Shown one piece after another: positions 1 to 7,812 of a stretch of 18,730 nt of DNA. The first letter of the stretch is position 1. Each line of letters begins with the position of its first letter. The DNA comes from Alphaproteobacteria bacterium (GTDB lineage Bacteria > Pseudomonadota > Alphaproteobacteria > Puniceispirillales > Marisalimonadaceae). The translations under genes were made by a program, and so were the position numbers. The DNA lies in contig JADHRC010000014.1 in NCBI GenBank assembly GCA_016777645.1, positions 1 through 18,730 of the forward strand, in the 5' to 3' direction. The notes beneath the pieces are model-generated. The model saw only the letters and a list, made by a program, of their open reading frames with translations. It was not told the DNA's origin and did not search any database.

Positions 1-99
1 TTTGAAATCGTACCTTGTACTAATCTCTTTCTTGACGCCATCCAGAGCATTTTGAACTGAGGGCATATCTATTTTGCTAACAATATCAAAACTAGGCAT
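1..99 (-). CDS. yajQ: YajQ-family nucleotide-binding protein (N-terminal fragment)
   Basis: Only the first 33 codons lie in the window; the reading frame is open to the left edge. The protein begins MPSFDIVSKIDMPSVQNALD and continues to a TRYDFK segment, matching the start of YajQ (DUF520), whose E. coli member begins MPSFDIVSEVD and has an SRFDF segment at the same place. The family consists of small soluble proteins of about 160 residues, and some members bind cyclic di-GMP. The start is the ATG at 99-97, with an AAGGA ribosome site about 9 bases upstream on the minus strand. It diverges from the hydroxylase gene at 234. Family recognition is firm despite the short fragment; the in vivo role is not shown by the sequence. 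Confidence 0.85.
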   Translation of the reverse strand, partial: MPSFDIVSKIDMPSVQNALDGVKKEISTRYDFK

Positions 100-233
100 A
101 AATTATTTTCCTTTTTCTAATTAAATTTTTAACTTTTTTAAAACAATCTCATTATAACAAACCAAATAAAAGTTGATAGTTTTGATGTTAAAATATAGAT
201 TGTAATTTTTAAAACTAAAGTTTTGAATTTTCT
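100..233. promoter_or_regulatory. Divergent promoter region, yajQ / hydroxylase
   Basis: This 134-base AT-rich gap separates two divergent genes, so it should hold both promoters. For yajQ, a perfect TATAAT reads leftward (plus-strand 151-156), with a weak -35 17 bases further upstream. For the rightward gene, TTGATA at 173-178 is followed after 17 bases by TAGATT at 196-201. Such boxes arise easily by chance in AT-rich DNA, so the positions are candidates only. I see no operator-like repeat here. Confidence 0.35.
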
Positions 234-1031
234 ATGGATACTTTTTTTAAATTAATTTTATTGTTTCCTTTAATTTTAAGCTCTTATTTTCTTTATGTTA
301 ATTTTGGTTTCATTTCAATAATTCTAACTTGGTTTATATGCGGTTTAATTGATGTTTCCCGACATAAAACTATGAACCTCAAGTTAATTAAAGAATATTT
401 TATCGGCAAAGGTTTCCTAACTTTTCTATTATCCCCTCTAAACCTTTTTGCTGATTTATTGTCTTTTAGAAATCTTCATACATTCAAGATACAGGATCTT
501 CCCATAGATCACCAAAACGAAATCAATGAGATTTTAGAACTTTTTGATAAAAACAAAGAAAAGATCTCTGAACGTTTTGAGTTGAGCAAAGAAGATACTA
601 GGACCATGTTATTTTATCAATGGTATGGATATAAGTTAGATGAATCTATTTCTGAATTTACTAAAGATTATAAATATATAAAAACAATTGGGGTATCACT
701 TTTTAGAGAAAAAACATCGACATCAAGACATTTTGGTCCATTACGAATGACATATCGTATATTATATAATTTTAACAAAGTTAAAAAAGAGGGCTCATTT
801 ATAGAAGCAGATGGAAGAATAAATAAATGGAAGTATGACCCTTTATTTATTTTTGATGATACCTTAATTCATCAGAGTTTTAATGAAGAAGATAACTTAA
901 GATATTGTGCCTTTATTGATATTATAAGACCATCCTATTTTGATCATTTAATGAAATTAATTCTAAGTGGCATTGGCTTTTTATTAAAAAATACTAGAAG
1001 TATATTTTATAAAAATTGGAAAATGATTTAG
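234..1031 (+). CDS. Membrane-anchored aspartyl/asparaginyl beta-hydroxylase-like protein (LpxO-like)
   Basis: 265 residues. The N-terminus carries hydrophobic segments (about 5-37) and a second hydrophobic stretch near 60-75, so the protein is probably membrane-bound. Residues about 150-235 match the aspartyl/asparaginyl beta-hydroxylase fold, an Fe(II)/2-oxoglutarate oxygenase: SRHFGP with a candidate iron ligand H166, YRIL with R175, FDDTLIHQSFNE with a second ligand H213, and DIIRPS with R231 as a likely 2-oxoglutarate contact. The layout (membrane helix, catalytic domain, RP motif, C-terminal hydrophobic tail) resembles lipid A hydroxylase LpxO, which hydroxylates a fatty acyl chain of lipid A. 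The substrate here is not proven and could be another lipid or a protein. It ends 4 bases before the convergent alcohol dehydrogenase gene. Confidence 0.72.
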   Translation: MDTFFKLILLFPLILSSYFLYVNFGFISIILTWFICGLIDVSRHKTMNLKLIKEYFIGKGFLTFLLSPLNLFADLLSFRNLHTFKIQDLPIDHQNEINEILELFDKNKEKISERFELSKEDTRTMLFYQWYGYKLDESISEFTKDYKYIKTIGVSLFREKTSTSRHFGPLRMTYRILYNFNKVKKEGSFIEADGRINKWKYDPLFIFDDTLIHQSFNEEDNLRYCAFIDIIRPSYFDHLMKLILSGIGFLLKNTRSIFYKNWKMI

Positions 1032-1035
1032 CGCA

Positions 1036-2175
1036 TCAAGAGTTAGGTGTAAGAATTTGTCTTACAACTTCACCTTTAGACAATTTATCAAATCCTTCAT
1101 TAAGGTTATCAAAGGTTATCTTACCATCTATCAATTTATCAACTGGAAGCCTTCCTTGAAGATATAGATTTAGAAACCTTGGAACATCTCTTACCGGAAC
1201 ACAAGAGCCCATATAACTCCCTAAAATTGATTTCTCTTGGGCAACCAAGTCACTATGATTGAAGCTGAACTGGGTATTAATAGGAGATAAACCAGCAGTT
1301 ACAACAGATCCACCATACCTAATGATTTGATAGGCTGTATTCATTGCAGAAATAGCTCCTGCCAAGTCAATTGCATAATCAACTCCTCCATTAGTTAAAT
1401 CTCTAATAGCCTCTATACAATCATTTTTTCTACTATCAAAACAATGAGTTGCACCAAGTTCTTTTGCCCTATCAAATTTTGAAGGATCAATATCTATAGC
1501 AACTATTGTCTCGGCACCAGCCAATTTTGCGCCAATTATTCCGTTAAGCCCCACTCCACCAAGACCAATTATTGCGACAGTATCTCCAGGTCTTATTCTA
1601 GCAGTGTTTATAACTGCACCCACACCTGTCATTACAGCACAACCAAACAAAGCTGCATCCTCTATATTAATAGATTTATCAATAACAACCACTGAACCTC
1701 TATCAACAACGTTGTATTGAGACATACACGAAATACCAGTATGATGATTTAAAATATTTCCATCTAAATCAGAAAGTCTACTGCCACCAGACATTAACTC
1801 TCCTTTTCCCTTAGTGGCAGCTGCAAGTTCACATACCTGAGGTCTTCCTTCAAGACATCTTCTGCACCTTCCACATGATGGCGAAAACTGAAATGCCACA
1901 TGATCACCCACTTTTATATCTTTAACGGCACTTCCTAACTCTACAACTTCACCAGAACCCTCATGCCCAATAACTAGAGGTAAAGGCATGATTCTGGAAC
2001 CATTGATAATTGATAAGTCGGAGTGACAAAGTCCTGCACCCATAACTTTAACAAGTATTTCGTTTTCTAAAGGAGGAGAAATTTTGATTTCCTCTATAGA
2101 TAATGGCTTTGATGTTTTGTAGGGTTCACTTAATGTGTTATCTCTAATAACAGCAGCTTTACATCTTATCGACAT
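1036..2175 (-). CDS. Zinc-dependent alcohol dehydrogenase (MDR, class III-like)
   Basis: 379 residues, the usual length for class I/III medium-chain alcohol dehydrogenases, which oxidise an alcohol with NAD. Catalytic zinc ligands are C50 (GLCHSDL), H71-E72 (GHEGSG) and C179 (FGCAVMTG). Four cysteines, C101, C104, C107 and C115, form the structural zinc site. The Rossmann motif GLGGVG lies at 204-209, and D228 ends the second strand, which fits NAD rather than NADP. It is the last gene of the ten-gene leftward run; its ATG directly follows the stop of the accessory gene (TAAATG), with an AGGAG ribosome site inside that gene. The substrate is not visible. Class III members often act on S-hydroxymethylglutathione, but diagnostic residues for that were not verified, so a pathway-specific alcohol is equally possible. 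Confidence 0.87.
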   Translation of the reverse strand: MSIRCKAAVIRDNTLSEPYKTSKPLSIEEIKISPPLENEILVKVMGAGLCHSDLSIINGSRIMPLPLVIGHEGSGEVVELGSAVKDIKVGDHVAFQFSPSCGRCRRCLEGRPQVCELAAATKGKGELMSGGSRLSDLDGNILNHHTGISCMSQYNVVDRGSVVVIDKSINIEDAALFGCAVMTGVGAVINTARIRPGDTVAIIGLGGVGLNGIIGAKLAGAETIVAIDIDPSKFDRAKELGATHCFDSRKNDCIEAIRDLTNGGVDYAIDLAGAISAMNTAYQIIRYGGSVVTAGLSPINTQFSFNHSDLVAQEKSILGSYMGSCVPVRDVPRFLNLYLQGRLPVDKLIDGKITFDNLNEGFDKLSKGEVVRQILTPNS

Positions 2176-2541
2176 TTAAATGCTCCTTTGTTTAATTTTG
2201 ACTGGGTCACCATGGGGTGTTGATAAATAAGCATTAATCCAATCATCTTTTATAATTGACAAGATTTTAGAGTTTCCTATTTCTTTTGAAATAATGATTT
2301 CTTCTAAGGCTAATAGCCAGGAATTAAAATAATCATCATTACCATCTAGATTTTGTTTAATTATCCTAGCTTTATTTAATGATTTTCCAAAATATTCAAC
2401 AAATTCTTTCCAGGTAAAATTTCCTCTTTCTGATAATTGAACTGTTATAGCAAAAAGCTGACTGTGCCATGGGCTTTGAAAAACAATTTGATTATTATTT
2501 TTAGAAGTAAAAGGTAATTTATAATTTGTTTTAAGGTTCAT
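2176..2541 (-). CDS. Nitrile hydratase accessory (activator) protein
   Basis: 121 residues. It resembles the N-terminal half of nitrile hydratase beta subunits, as the cobalt-type activators (P14K group) do. Visible landmarks are FQSPWHSQLFA at 21-31, LSERGNFTW at 36-44, a YFNSWLLALE segment at 71-80 and TPHGDPV at 108-114. In the family this protein escorts the alpha subunit and helps insert cobalt and mature the active-site cysteines. It has no CxCC motif, unlike the larger GTPase activator of iron-type enzymes. It sits 17 bases downstream of the beta gene and abuts the next alcohol dehydrogenase, giving the common alpha-beta-activator order. Assignment rests on both sequence and position. 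Confidence 0.87.
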   Translation of the reverse strand: MNLKTNYKLPFTSKNNNQIVFQSPWHSQLFAITVQLSERGNFTWKEFVEYFGKSLNKARIIKQNLDGNDDYFNSWLLALEEIIISKEIGNSKILSIIKDDWINAYLSTPHGDPVKIKQRSI

Positions 2542-2558
2542 TCTAATCTCAAATATTT

Positions 2559-3296
2559 TTATTTATTTAGAGTAAAGTATGGTTCCCACAAATCGAGATA
2601 AACCAGGTCGTTTTCATTTTCAGCTGAAGATCCCCACAACTCAGATGCTTTAAATTCAACAGTGTACAAAGGTGTTGGGTTTTCTCCATTTCCATGAGCA
2701 TTTGTGTCTGGTAAAACATGTGATCCATTATAAGAATAAACTTTACCTATTTTTCCCATAGCATAAACTGGTAAACGGGTATGACCTCCCTTAACATCTT
2801 TGTTAGGATTGTATTTTAAGGTTATTACATCATCTCCAATTTTATAAATTGGTTCTTGATTAGTCGAACGAAGAGAAGGTCCCCCCCAACCTAAAGTTTT
2901 TTGAACATCTTTTGCCAACCAAGTTCTTGGATCAAGATTAATATTTTCTATAGATTTTTGATCTAATTTATTAGTTTCAACTAAACTAACAAATTTTTTT
3001 ATCTCATCCAGAGAAACAAGTTTTTTATCAACTAAAAGATTAGTTAAAGCAGCTAACCATTTTTCGTAATATGAGTAATTCATATAATCCTTTGGTGGAA
3101 GACATTCTCTATAATGTCGACTTATATCAAGGTTCCACTGACCAAGAGCACCTGCGGCAAGAGTCACAGCCCAGGCTTTGGCATGCCAATCATATTTAAA
3201 TGTTGGTTCATTATCTTCAACTTTATTATTTTCATTTTTGTGTAGTGGAATAGGACCGTTTCCAAAACGTCCACCCATATCATGAAGCCTACTCAT
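2559..3296 (-). CDS. nthB: Nitrile hydratase subunit beta
   Basis: 245 residues, normal for the family. The start LHDMGGRFGNGPI and the segment SYYEKWLAALTNLL (75-88) are typical of the N-terminal domain. The C-terminal SH3-like domain is very well conserved, with GGHTRLP (170-176), GSHVLPDTNAHG (191-202) and PLYTVEF (209-215), ending in YLDLWEPY. R60 and R174 occupy the places of the two conserved beta arginines that bond the oxidised alpha cysteines. Nitrile hydratase adds water to a nitrile to form the amide; alpha and beta form the catalytic heterodimer in the cytoplasm. Its ATG overlaps the alpha stop codon (ATGA at 3296-3293), so the two subunits are probably translationally coupled. 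Confidence 0.96.
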   Translation of the reverse strand: MSRLHDMGGRFGNGPIPLHKNENNKVEDNEPTFKYDWHAKAWAVTLAAGALGQWNLDISRHYRECLPPKDYMNYSYYEKWLAALTNLLVDKKLVSLDEIKKFVSLVETNKLDQKSIENINLDPRTWLAKDVQKTLGWGGPSLRSTNQEPIYKIGDDVITLKYNPNKDVKGGHTRLPVYAMGKIGKVYSYNGSHVLPDTNAHGNGENPTPLYTVEFKASELWGSSAENENDLVYLDLWEPYFTLNK

Positions 3297-3940
3297 TTAA
3301 CAATCTCTGGTATTCCGGTACCAATCATAGAATTACGAGTTACTAACTTTGCTAATTCATCTTCGCTCATATCCTCAGAACCTATTGGCCTCATGGGCAA
3401 GACTAAATACCTTAATTCAGCAGTTGAATCCCACACCTTTATCTGAACATTAGGATCTAAATTTAAACCAAATTCTGAGAGAACTTTTCTAGGCTCTCTA
3501 ACTGTTCGCGACCTATATTCATCACTTTTATACCATGTTGGAGGAATACCCAAAACTGGCCAAGGATAACAACTGCACAAGGTACAAACAACCACATTAT
3601 GAATTTCTGGAGTATTTTCGACAACAACCATATTTTCACCTTGCCGACCTTGATAACTTAGTTCTCTAATAGCTGATGTTGCATCCTCTAAGAGCCTCTT
3701 TTTATAATCGTTATCAACCCATGCCTTTGCAACTACCTTAGCTCCATTTTGAGGGCCAATGTTGTTCTCATATGTATCTATCAGTTCATCTAAGGTAGCT
3801 GAATCTATTAAGCCTTTACTTAATAATAATGTCTCAATTGCTTTCACTCTTAATTCTGGATCTGAAGGCAAATGGGAATGAGCATGATCATGATCATGAT
3901 CATGATCATCGTGAGAGTGGTTATGTTCTTTAGAATTCAT
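3293..3940 (-). CDS. nthA: Nitrile hydratase subunit alpha, cobalt-type, His-rich N-terminus
   Basis: 215 residues. The metal-binding signature VCTLCSCYPWP places C119, C122 and C124 as ligands; Thr at 120 and Tyr at 125 mark the cobalt type (iron types usually have Ser and Thr there). In the family the second and third cysteines are oxidised to sulfinic and sulfenic acids. Flanking blocks ELSYQGRQGENMVVVENTPE (92-111) and LRYLVLPMRP (176-185) are diagnostic. The first 23 residues hold nine histidines, mostly His-Asp pairs, and could hold or deliver metal; similar His-rich leaders are known in some other nitrile hydratases. Upstream, 36 bases separate it from the alcohol dehydrogenase gene. 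The alpha/beta order is that usual for cobalt-type operons in proteobacteria. Confidence 0.96.
   Translation of the reverse strand: MNSKEHNHSHDDHDHDHDHAHSHLPSDPELRVKAIETLLLSKGLIDSATLDELIDTYENNIGPQNGAKVVAKAWVDNDYKKRLLEDATSAIRELSYQGRQGENMVVVENTPEIHNVVVCTLCSCYPWPVLGIPPTWYKSDEYRSRTVREPRKVLSEFGLNLDPNVQIKVWDSTAELRYLVLPMRPIGSEDMSEDELAKLVTRNSMIGTGIPEIVK
3883..3908. repeat. Short tandem repeat of the hexamer CATGAT
   Basis: About four copies of CATGAT lie in the 5' end of the nitrile hydratase alpha gene and encode alternating His-Asp on the minus strand. Every unit is 6 bases, so gain or loss of a unit would change the number of His-Asp pairs without breaking the frame. Each junction also forms an ATGATCAT palindrome. 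Confidence 0.8.
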
Positions 3941-3976
3941 TTTAATTACTCTTTTTTGGTTAGTATATATAAATAT

Positions 3977-5023
3977 TTACTTAGGAATAAGTACAATTCT
4001 GCCATTAACTTTCCCTGCTCTTAAGTCTGACATAGCTTGATTGGCAGTTTCTAAGTCTTGTTTTTTAACTGGTATTAATTGAACTTTTCCTGATTTGATA
4101 ATATTAACAAGCTCTTTTAATTCTCTAAGTTCACCTACATAAGATCCTCTTAAAATTGTTGACCTCATTGGAATTAATGGAAGTGACATTTTTAAAGAAC
4201 CACCATAAAGTCCAACAACAACAACCATTCCACCTTTTTTAACAAGAGATAGTCCAAGGTCTGTTGTTTCTGGCATTCCTACAAAATCAATTGCAGCCGC
4301 AGCCCCTATTCCTATTATATTTCTAATTTTTTCATGATCATCAGGAGAAAAAGCTTTATTAGCCCCTGCTTCAACTGCCTTTTCTCTTTTTTCTTTATCT
4401 TTATCGATTACTAAAATTTTAGCTTTGTGTACTGCTGAAGATAACAAAATACCATTTATACCAACTCCGCCTGCACCTATGATTATTATCCAATCATCCG
4501 GAGATGTCTCTGGTATTTTTTTTAATGCACTAAAAGCTGTTAAGCCTGAACAGGCATAGGGTGCAGCTATGGCAGGATCAATATCTCCATAGGGCACTAA
4601 GTATTTACTATCTGGGACTATTATGTGATCAGAATAACCTCCATTAAGACGTGCACCAAGATATTTAGGGGCTTCACATAATGTTTCATTATCCTTTTGA
4701 CATTGTTCACATTTGCCGCAACCAATCCAAGGAAAAACTATCCCAGTATCACCTATCTGGACACCTTCAGCCTCCTCACCTATATCTACAACAGAGCCAG
4801 TAATTTCATGACCTGGAGTAAATGGGAGCTTAGTACCTCTGTCAGCTAATGTAATTCTTTTCCCTTCCCCTAGATCAAAATATCCATCAGCCAAATGAAG
4901 GTCGCTATGACAAACGCCACATGCAGAAATCTTAACAAGAATCTCTTTTCCTTGAGGCTTTGGATTATCATATTCTCTTAGTTCTAAAGGTTTTCCAAAA
5001 TCAACAACCTGATAACTTTTCAT
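3977..5023 (-). CDS. Zinc-dependent alcohol dehydrogenase (MDR family)
   Basis: 348 residues. Catalytic zinc ligands are C38 (GVCHSDL), H72-E73 (PGHEITG) and C158 (YACSG); the structural zinc site is C102, C105, C108 and C116 (GCGKCEQC plus a later Cys). The Rossmann motif GAGGVG is at 183-188 and D207 suggests NAD. A loop before the GHE motif (ADGYFDLGEGKRITLADRG, 45-63) is longer than in most short-form alcohol dehydrogenases and belongs to a subgroup I recognise but cannot tie to one substrate. A GGAG ribosome site lies 8 bases before the ATG. The gene sits between the lyase and the nitrile hydratase genes in the same run, so it likely oxidises an alcohol of that pathway. It is clearly a different subfamily from the other zinc alcohol dehydrogenase at the end of the run. 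Confidence 0.87.
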   Translation of the reverse strand: MKSYQVVDFGKPLELREYDNPKPQGKEILVKISACGVCHSDLHLADGYFDLGEGKRITLADRGTKLPFTPGHEITGSVVDIGEEAEGVQIGDTGIVFPWIGCGKCEQCQKDNETLCEAPKYLGARLNGGYSDHIIVPDSKYLVPYGDIDPAIAAPYACSGLTAFSALKKIPETSPDDWIIIIGAGGVGINGILLSSAVHKAKILVIDKDKEKREKAVEAGANKAFSPDDHEKIRNIIGIGAAAAIDFVGMPETTDLGLSLVKKGGMVVVVGLYGGSLKMSLPLIPMRSTILRGSYVGELRELKELVNIIKSGKVQLIPVKKQDLETANQAMSDLRAGKVNGRIVLIPK

Positions 5024-5048
5024 TTTTAATTCTCCACATTGACTTTAA

Positions 5049-5930
5049 TTAGTTTCTCTTGGATGTTTGATACTTACTTGATATCTCATAATAATCTTCA
5101 AAACCAACTCTTTTTCTTAAATCCTTAAAATCTAATAGGAGATCAGATCTATCATCATCTTTCATAAGAAGATCTAATGATCTTATCATAGCTTTCATAG
5201 CTGAACTCATAACAGTTAAAGGGTAAACAGCCATCTTGTAACCTATATCAGAAAGCTCATTCATAGATAAATTGGGTGTTATTCCACCCTCCACAATGTT
5301 TGCTATTTTATTTCCCGGCACTTCATTACAAATAGTGATCATCTCTTTTTCATTTTTAGGAGCTTCTACAAATAAAATATCCGCTCCCAAATCGTAAAAC
5401 TTTTGTGCTCTTTCTATGGCCTCACTCAATCCATGTGTATGATTAGCGTCAGTTCTTGCCATAATTAAAATATCGAAGCCTTCATTTCTCATATCATTGG
5501 CAGCACGAATTCTGTCAAAAGCCTCTTCTCTTCCTACCACATCTTTACCTGGAGTATGACCACATCGCTTAGGTGCCAACTGATCTTCAATTAAGATTCC
5601 AGCACATCCAGCTTTTGAACACTCCTTCACTGTTCTTCTAACATTCATGGCATTGCCATAACCAGTATCACCATCAACAATCATAGGTATATCAATAGCA
5701 TTACATATATTGTTAGCTTGATCAAAAACCTCTGAAAAGGTCATTAGCCCTAAATCTGGTGACCCAATTCTAGAGGCAGAAGCAGCAAATCCAGACATAA
5801 AAGTAACATCAAAATTTGCTTGTTCGATTAACTTAGCAGATAAAGTATCAAAACAAGATGGAATAGGAATAAACTTTTTTTCTATCAAAAGTTTTCTTAA
5901 TTTTTCAGTTTGGGTTTTTTTTGCTTGCAT
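5049..5930 (-). CDS. Isocitrate lyase / PEP mutase superfamily lyase
   Basis: 293 residues forming one TIM barrel, the size of 2-methylisocitrate lyase and 2,3-dimethylmalate lyase. Motifs: SGFAASASRIGSPDLG (46-61), VDGDTGYGN (85-93) with Mg-binding D86 and D88, IEDQ with E115, the catalytic loop KRCGH at 121-125, and ARTDA with R159. The Cys-containing loop is characteristic of the C-C cleaving lyases in this superfamily and is usually absent from phosphoenolpyruvate mutases. Such lyases split a 2-hydroxy di- or tricarboxylate into a 2-oxo acid (often pyruvate) or glyoxylate plus a carboxylate. The actual substrate cannot be read from sequence. It lies between the TRAP permease and the alcohol dehydrogenase, and its 2-oxo acid product could feed the E1-like enzyme encoded at the head of the run. 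Oxaloacetate decarboxylase is an alternative activity in the superfamily. Confidence 0.83.
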   Translation of the reverse strand: MQAKKTQTEKLRKLLIEKKFIPIPSCFDTLSAKLIEQANFDVTFMSGFAASASRIGSPDLGLMTFSEVFDQANNICNAIDIPMIVDGDTGYGNAMNVRRTVKECSKAGCAGILIEDQLAPKRCGHTPGKDVVGREEAFDRIRAANDMRNEGFDILIMARTDANHTHGLSEAIERAQKFYDLGADILFVEAPKNEKEMITICNEVPGNKIANIVEGGITPNLSMNELSDIGYKMAVYPLTVMSSAMKAMIRSLDLLMKDDDRSDLLLDFKDLRKRVGFEDYYEISSKYQTSKRN

Positions 5931-5971
5931 CAGACAAAATTTCCTTTTTTTAACGATAATTTCATAAAAAT

Positions 5972-7246
5972 TTATAATTTAAAAGGTATGTATAAGGCTA
6001 AATCAGGCCAAATATACATTATATAAACAGTAAAGATCATCATGACTAGAAAAGGAACAACACCTTTTGCAACTTCACCAAGCTGTGTCTTTGCAACAGA
6101 CTGAATTACATAAAGATTAAGGCCAACAGGAGGAGTTATCAGAGCACATTCAACCATTATAACCATAAATATACCAAACCAAATGGGATCAACTCCCATA
6201 CTCATAGCGGCAGGCAATAAAACAGGGACCATAATCAAAACCATTGACAACGTCTCAAAAACCAATCCCATTGCAACTAAAATTAGACAAACACTAATCA
6301 TAAAAAAAGCCTTGCTTTGAATGGTTGCTTCAATAAACATAGAAATGTCTTGGGGAATTCTATAAAGAGTTATTGCTTTTCCAAAAATTTTGGCTCCGGC
6401 TATAATAACTAATATGGCAGCTGTCGTGACCATTGACTCAAAAAGAGCTTTTTTAAAATCAGTTAAGGTTAAAGATCTCAACAAAATTGTGGTTAAAAAA
6501 AGAGCCAAAGAAAACCCTACAGCCGCAGCTTCTGTTGGAGTGAAAGCTCCTGTATAAATCCCTCCAAGAATTAAAATTGCTAAAATTATAGTTGGAAGAA
6601 CTTTAATGGAGTATTTTTTTCTCTCTTCCCAACTTGCTGGTGGAACTTTTTTATAACCTCCAAAAAATTTTGAATAGATAATAGAAAAAATTATAAACAA
6701 AGTTATTAAAAAAATACCAGGACCAATACCAGCAAGGAACAAGGAAATTACAGATTCTTCTGTAACAAAACCATATACAATCATAGGTAAACTAGGTGGT
6801 ATCAAAATTCCTAAAGTACCACCTGCAGCCAAAAGGCCATAAACAAAATTTTTATTGTATCCTCTTTTAATCATTTCTGGAATTGCAACGACACCTATGG
6901 TTGCTGCAGTTGCAACCGAGACACCAGAAATTGCAGCAAATATTCCACAAGAAACAATAGTTGCAACTGCTAGTCCTCCCGGCCAATGTCCAACCCATGC
7001 CTGGACTGCAGCAAACAAATCTTTTCCACAACCACCTCTTAACAAAATATTACTCATTAAGAGAAATAAAGGAACGGCCAATAATATAAAACCATCTAAA
7101 GTTGACAAAATTGCTTGAGGTGCCATCAATGGAGAAAAGCCGCCAATTACAAGCATGCCAAGACCCAACACTCCTAAAGAAAAAGCAACTGGCAACCCCG
7201 CTAATAAAAGGGCAAACATTACTCCTAAAACCATTACTACTGTCAT
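5972..7246 (-). CDS. dctM: TRAP transporter large permease (DctM)
   Basis: 424 residues, the typical size for DctM, and almost entirely hydrophobic, with about 12 predicted membrane segments. Recognisable family stretches are SGVSVATAATIGVVAIPEM (107-125), GGTLGILIPPSLPMIVYG (142-159), PTEAAAVGF (237-245) and ITPPVGLNLYVIQ near the C-terminus. DctM is the sodium-coupled channel subunit that moves the substrate delivered by the periplasmic DctP across the inner membrane. The ATG at 7246 has an AAGG ribosome site about 8 bases upstream. The gene is 24 bases downstream of dctQ, completing a dctP-dctQ-dctM set inside the leftward run. Confidence 0.95.
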   Translation of the reverse strand: MTVVMVLGVMFALLLAGLPVAFSLGVLGLGMLVIGGFSPLMAPQAILSTLDGFILLAVPLFLLMSNILLRGGCGKDLFAAVQAWVGHWPGGLAVATIVSCGIFAAISGVSVATAATIGVVAIPEMIKRGYNKNFVYGLLAAGGTLGILIPPSLPMIVYGFVTEESVISLFLAGIGPGIFLITLFIIFSIIYSKFFGGYKKVPPASWEERKKYSIKVLPTIILAILILGGIYTGAFTPTEAAAVGFSLALFLTTILLRSLTLTDFKKALFESMVTTAAILVIIAGAKIFGKAITLYRIPQDISMFIEATIQSKAFFMISVCLILVAMGLVFETLSMVLIMVPVLLPAAMSMGVDPIWFGIFMVIMVECALITPPVGLNLYVIQSVAKTQLGEVAKGVVPFLVMMIFTVYIMYIWPDLALYIPFKL

Positions 7247-7270
7247 AATTTAACCCTTATTAGAAAGAAA

Positions 7271-7762
7271 TTAGTGATCACCTGATGGAGGAGTAATTCC
7301 TTTAAACATTTTTTTTATTTCTAAAACAGCTTGAAATATTAGCATTAAAAAACAGAAGGGCACTGGTAACTCAGCCATCCACGAAGGAAGGTCAAGTAAA
7401 CTGCCAGTTGTTCTACCTCTGTTAAATGAATCTAAAAAAATTTCAAAACCATAAATAACGACATAAACTGAAAAGATAATTAAAATTATCATGGTAATTA
7501 TACCTATAATCCTTTGACTCTTTTCACTTAACTTATGAATGATAGCATTAATTTGAATATGTCTTCTGTGTTGTAATGCCCATGGCATAGCTAACAAAGT
7601 TCCATAAATAAGAGATAATTGGCTTAATTCTGCAGCCCAAATTGTAGGGGCAACAAATAAATACCGAGCCCCTACTTCGTAAGTCAACATTACTCCAGAC
7701 AAGCCAAATAAAATGGCGGCCAACCAAGCTGATTTTAAAATAAACTTTTCATATATTTTCAT
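7271..7762 (-). CDS. dctQ: TRAP transporter small permease (DctQ)
   Basis: 163 residues with four hydrophobic segments (about 12-30, 43-62, 85-107 and 131-149), as expected for DctQ. The family landmark IWAAELSQ (41-48) and the positively charged RRHIQIN (66-72) after the second helix are present. A GTG at 7771 would add three residues, but it overlaps the AGG ribosome site; the ATG at 7762 has that AGG at an ideal 8 bases, so I use it. The short leader upstream carries the dctP-dctQ hairpin described separately. DctQ pairs with DctM to form the membrane complex. Confidence 0.92.
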   Translation of the reverse strand: MKIYEKFILKSAWLAAILFGLSGVMLTYEVGARYLFVAPTIWAAELSQLSLIYGTLLAMPWALQHRRHIQINAIIHKLSEKSQRIIGIITMIILIIFSVYVVIYGFEIFLDSFNRGRTTGSLLDLPSWMAELPVPFCFLMLIFQAVLEIKKMFKGITPPSGDH

Positions 7763-7776
7763 TACAAGCACCTAAA

Positions 7777-7805
7777 AGAGAGATATTTTTAATAAATATC
7801 TCTCT
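7777..7805 (-). promoter_or_regulatory. Perfect 12-bp hairpin between dctP and dctQ
   Basis: The arms AGAGAGATATTT (7777-7788) and AAATATCTCTCT (7794-7805) are exact inverted complements around a 5-base loop. It begins 7 bases after the dctP stop codon and ends just before the dctQ ribosome site. On the transcribed strand only about four U residues follow, so it is a weak terminator at best. A partial terminator or an RNA-stabilising structure would give more binding protein than permease, as is common for binding-protein genes. The structure is seen; the function is inferred. Confidence 0.7.
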
Positions 7806-7812
7806 AATTTGA

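Noticed and set aside
2881..2887. Seven-C run in the nitrile hydratase beta gene
   Set aside because: It encodes Gly-Gly within a continuous, well-aligned reading frame; no sign of a frameshift.
6855..7118. Open frame of 87 codons on the plus strand opposite dctM
   Set aside because: It lies antisense within a clear TRAP permease gene; its translation is low-complexity and has no ribosome site. It is an artefact of codon bias on the other strand.
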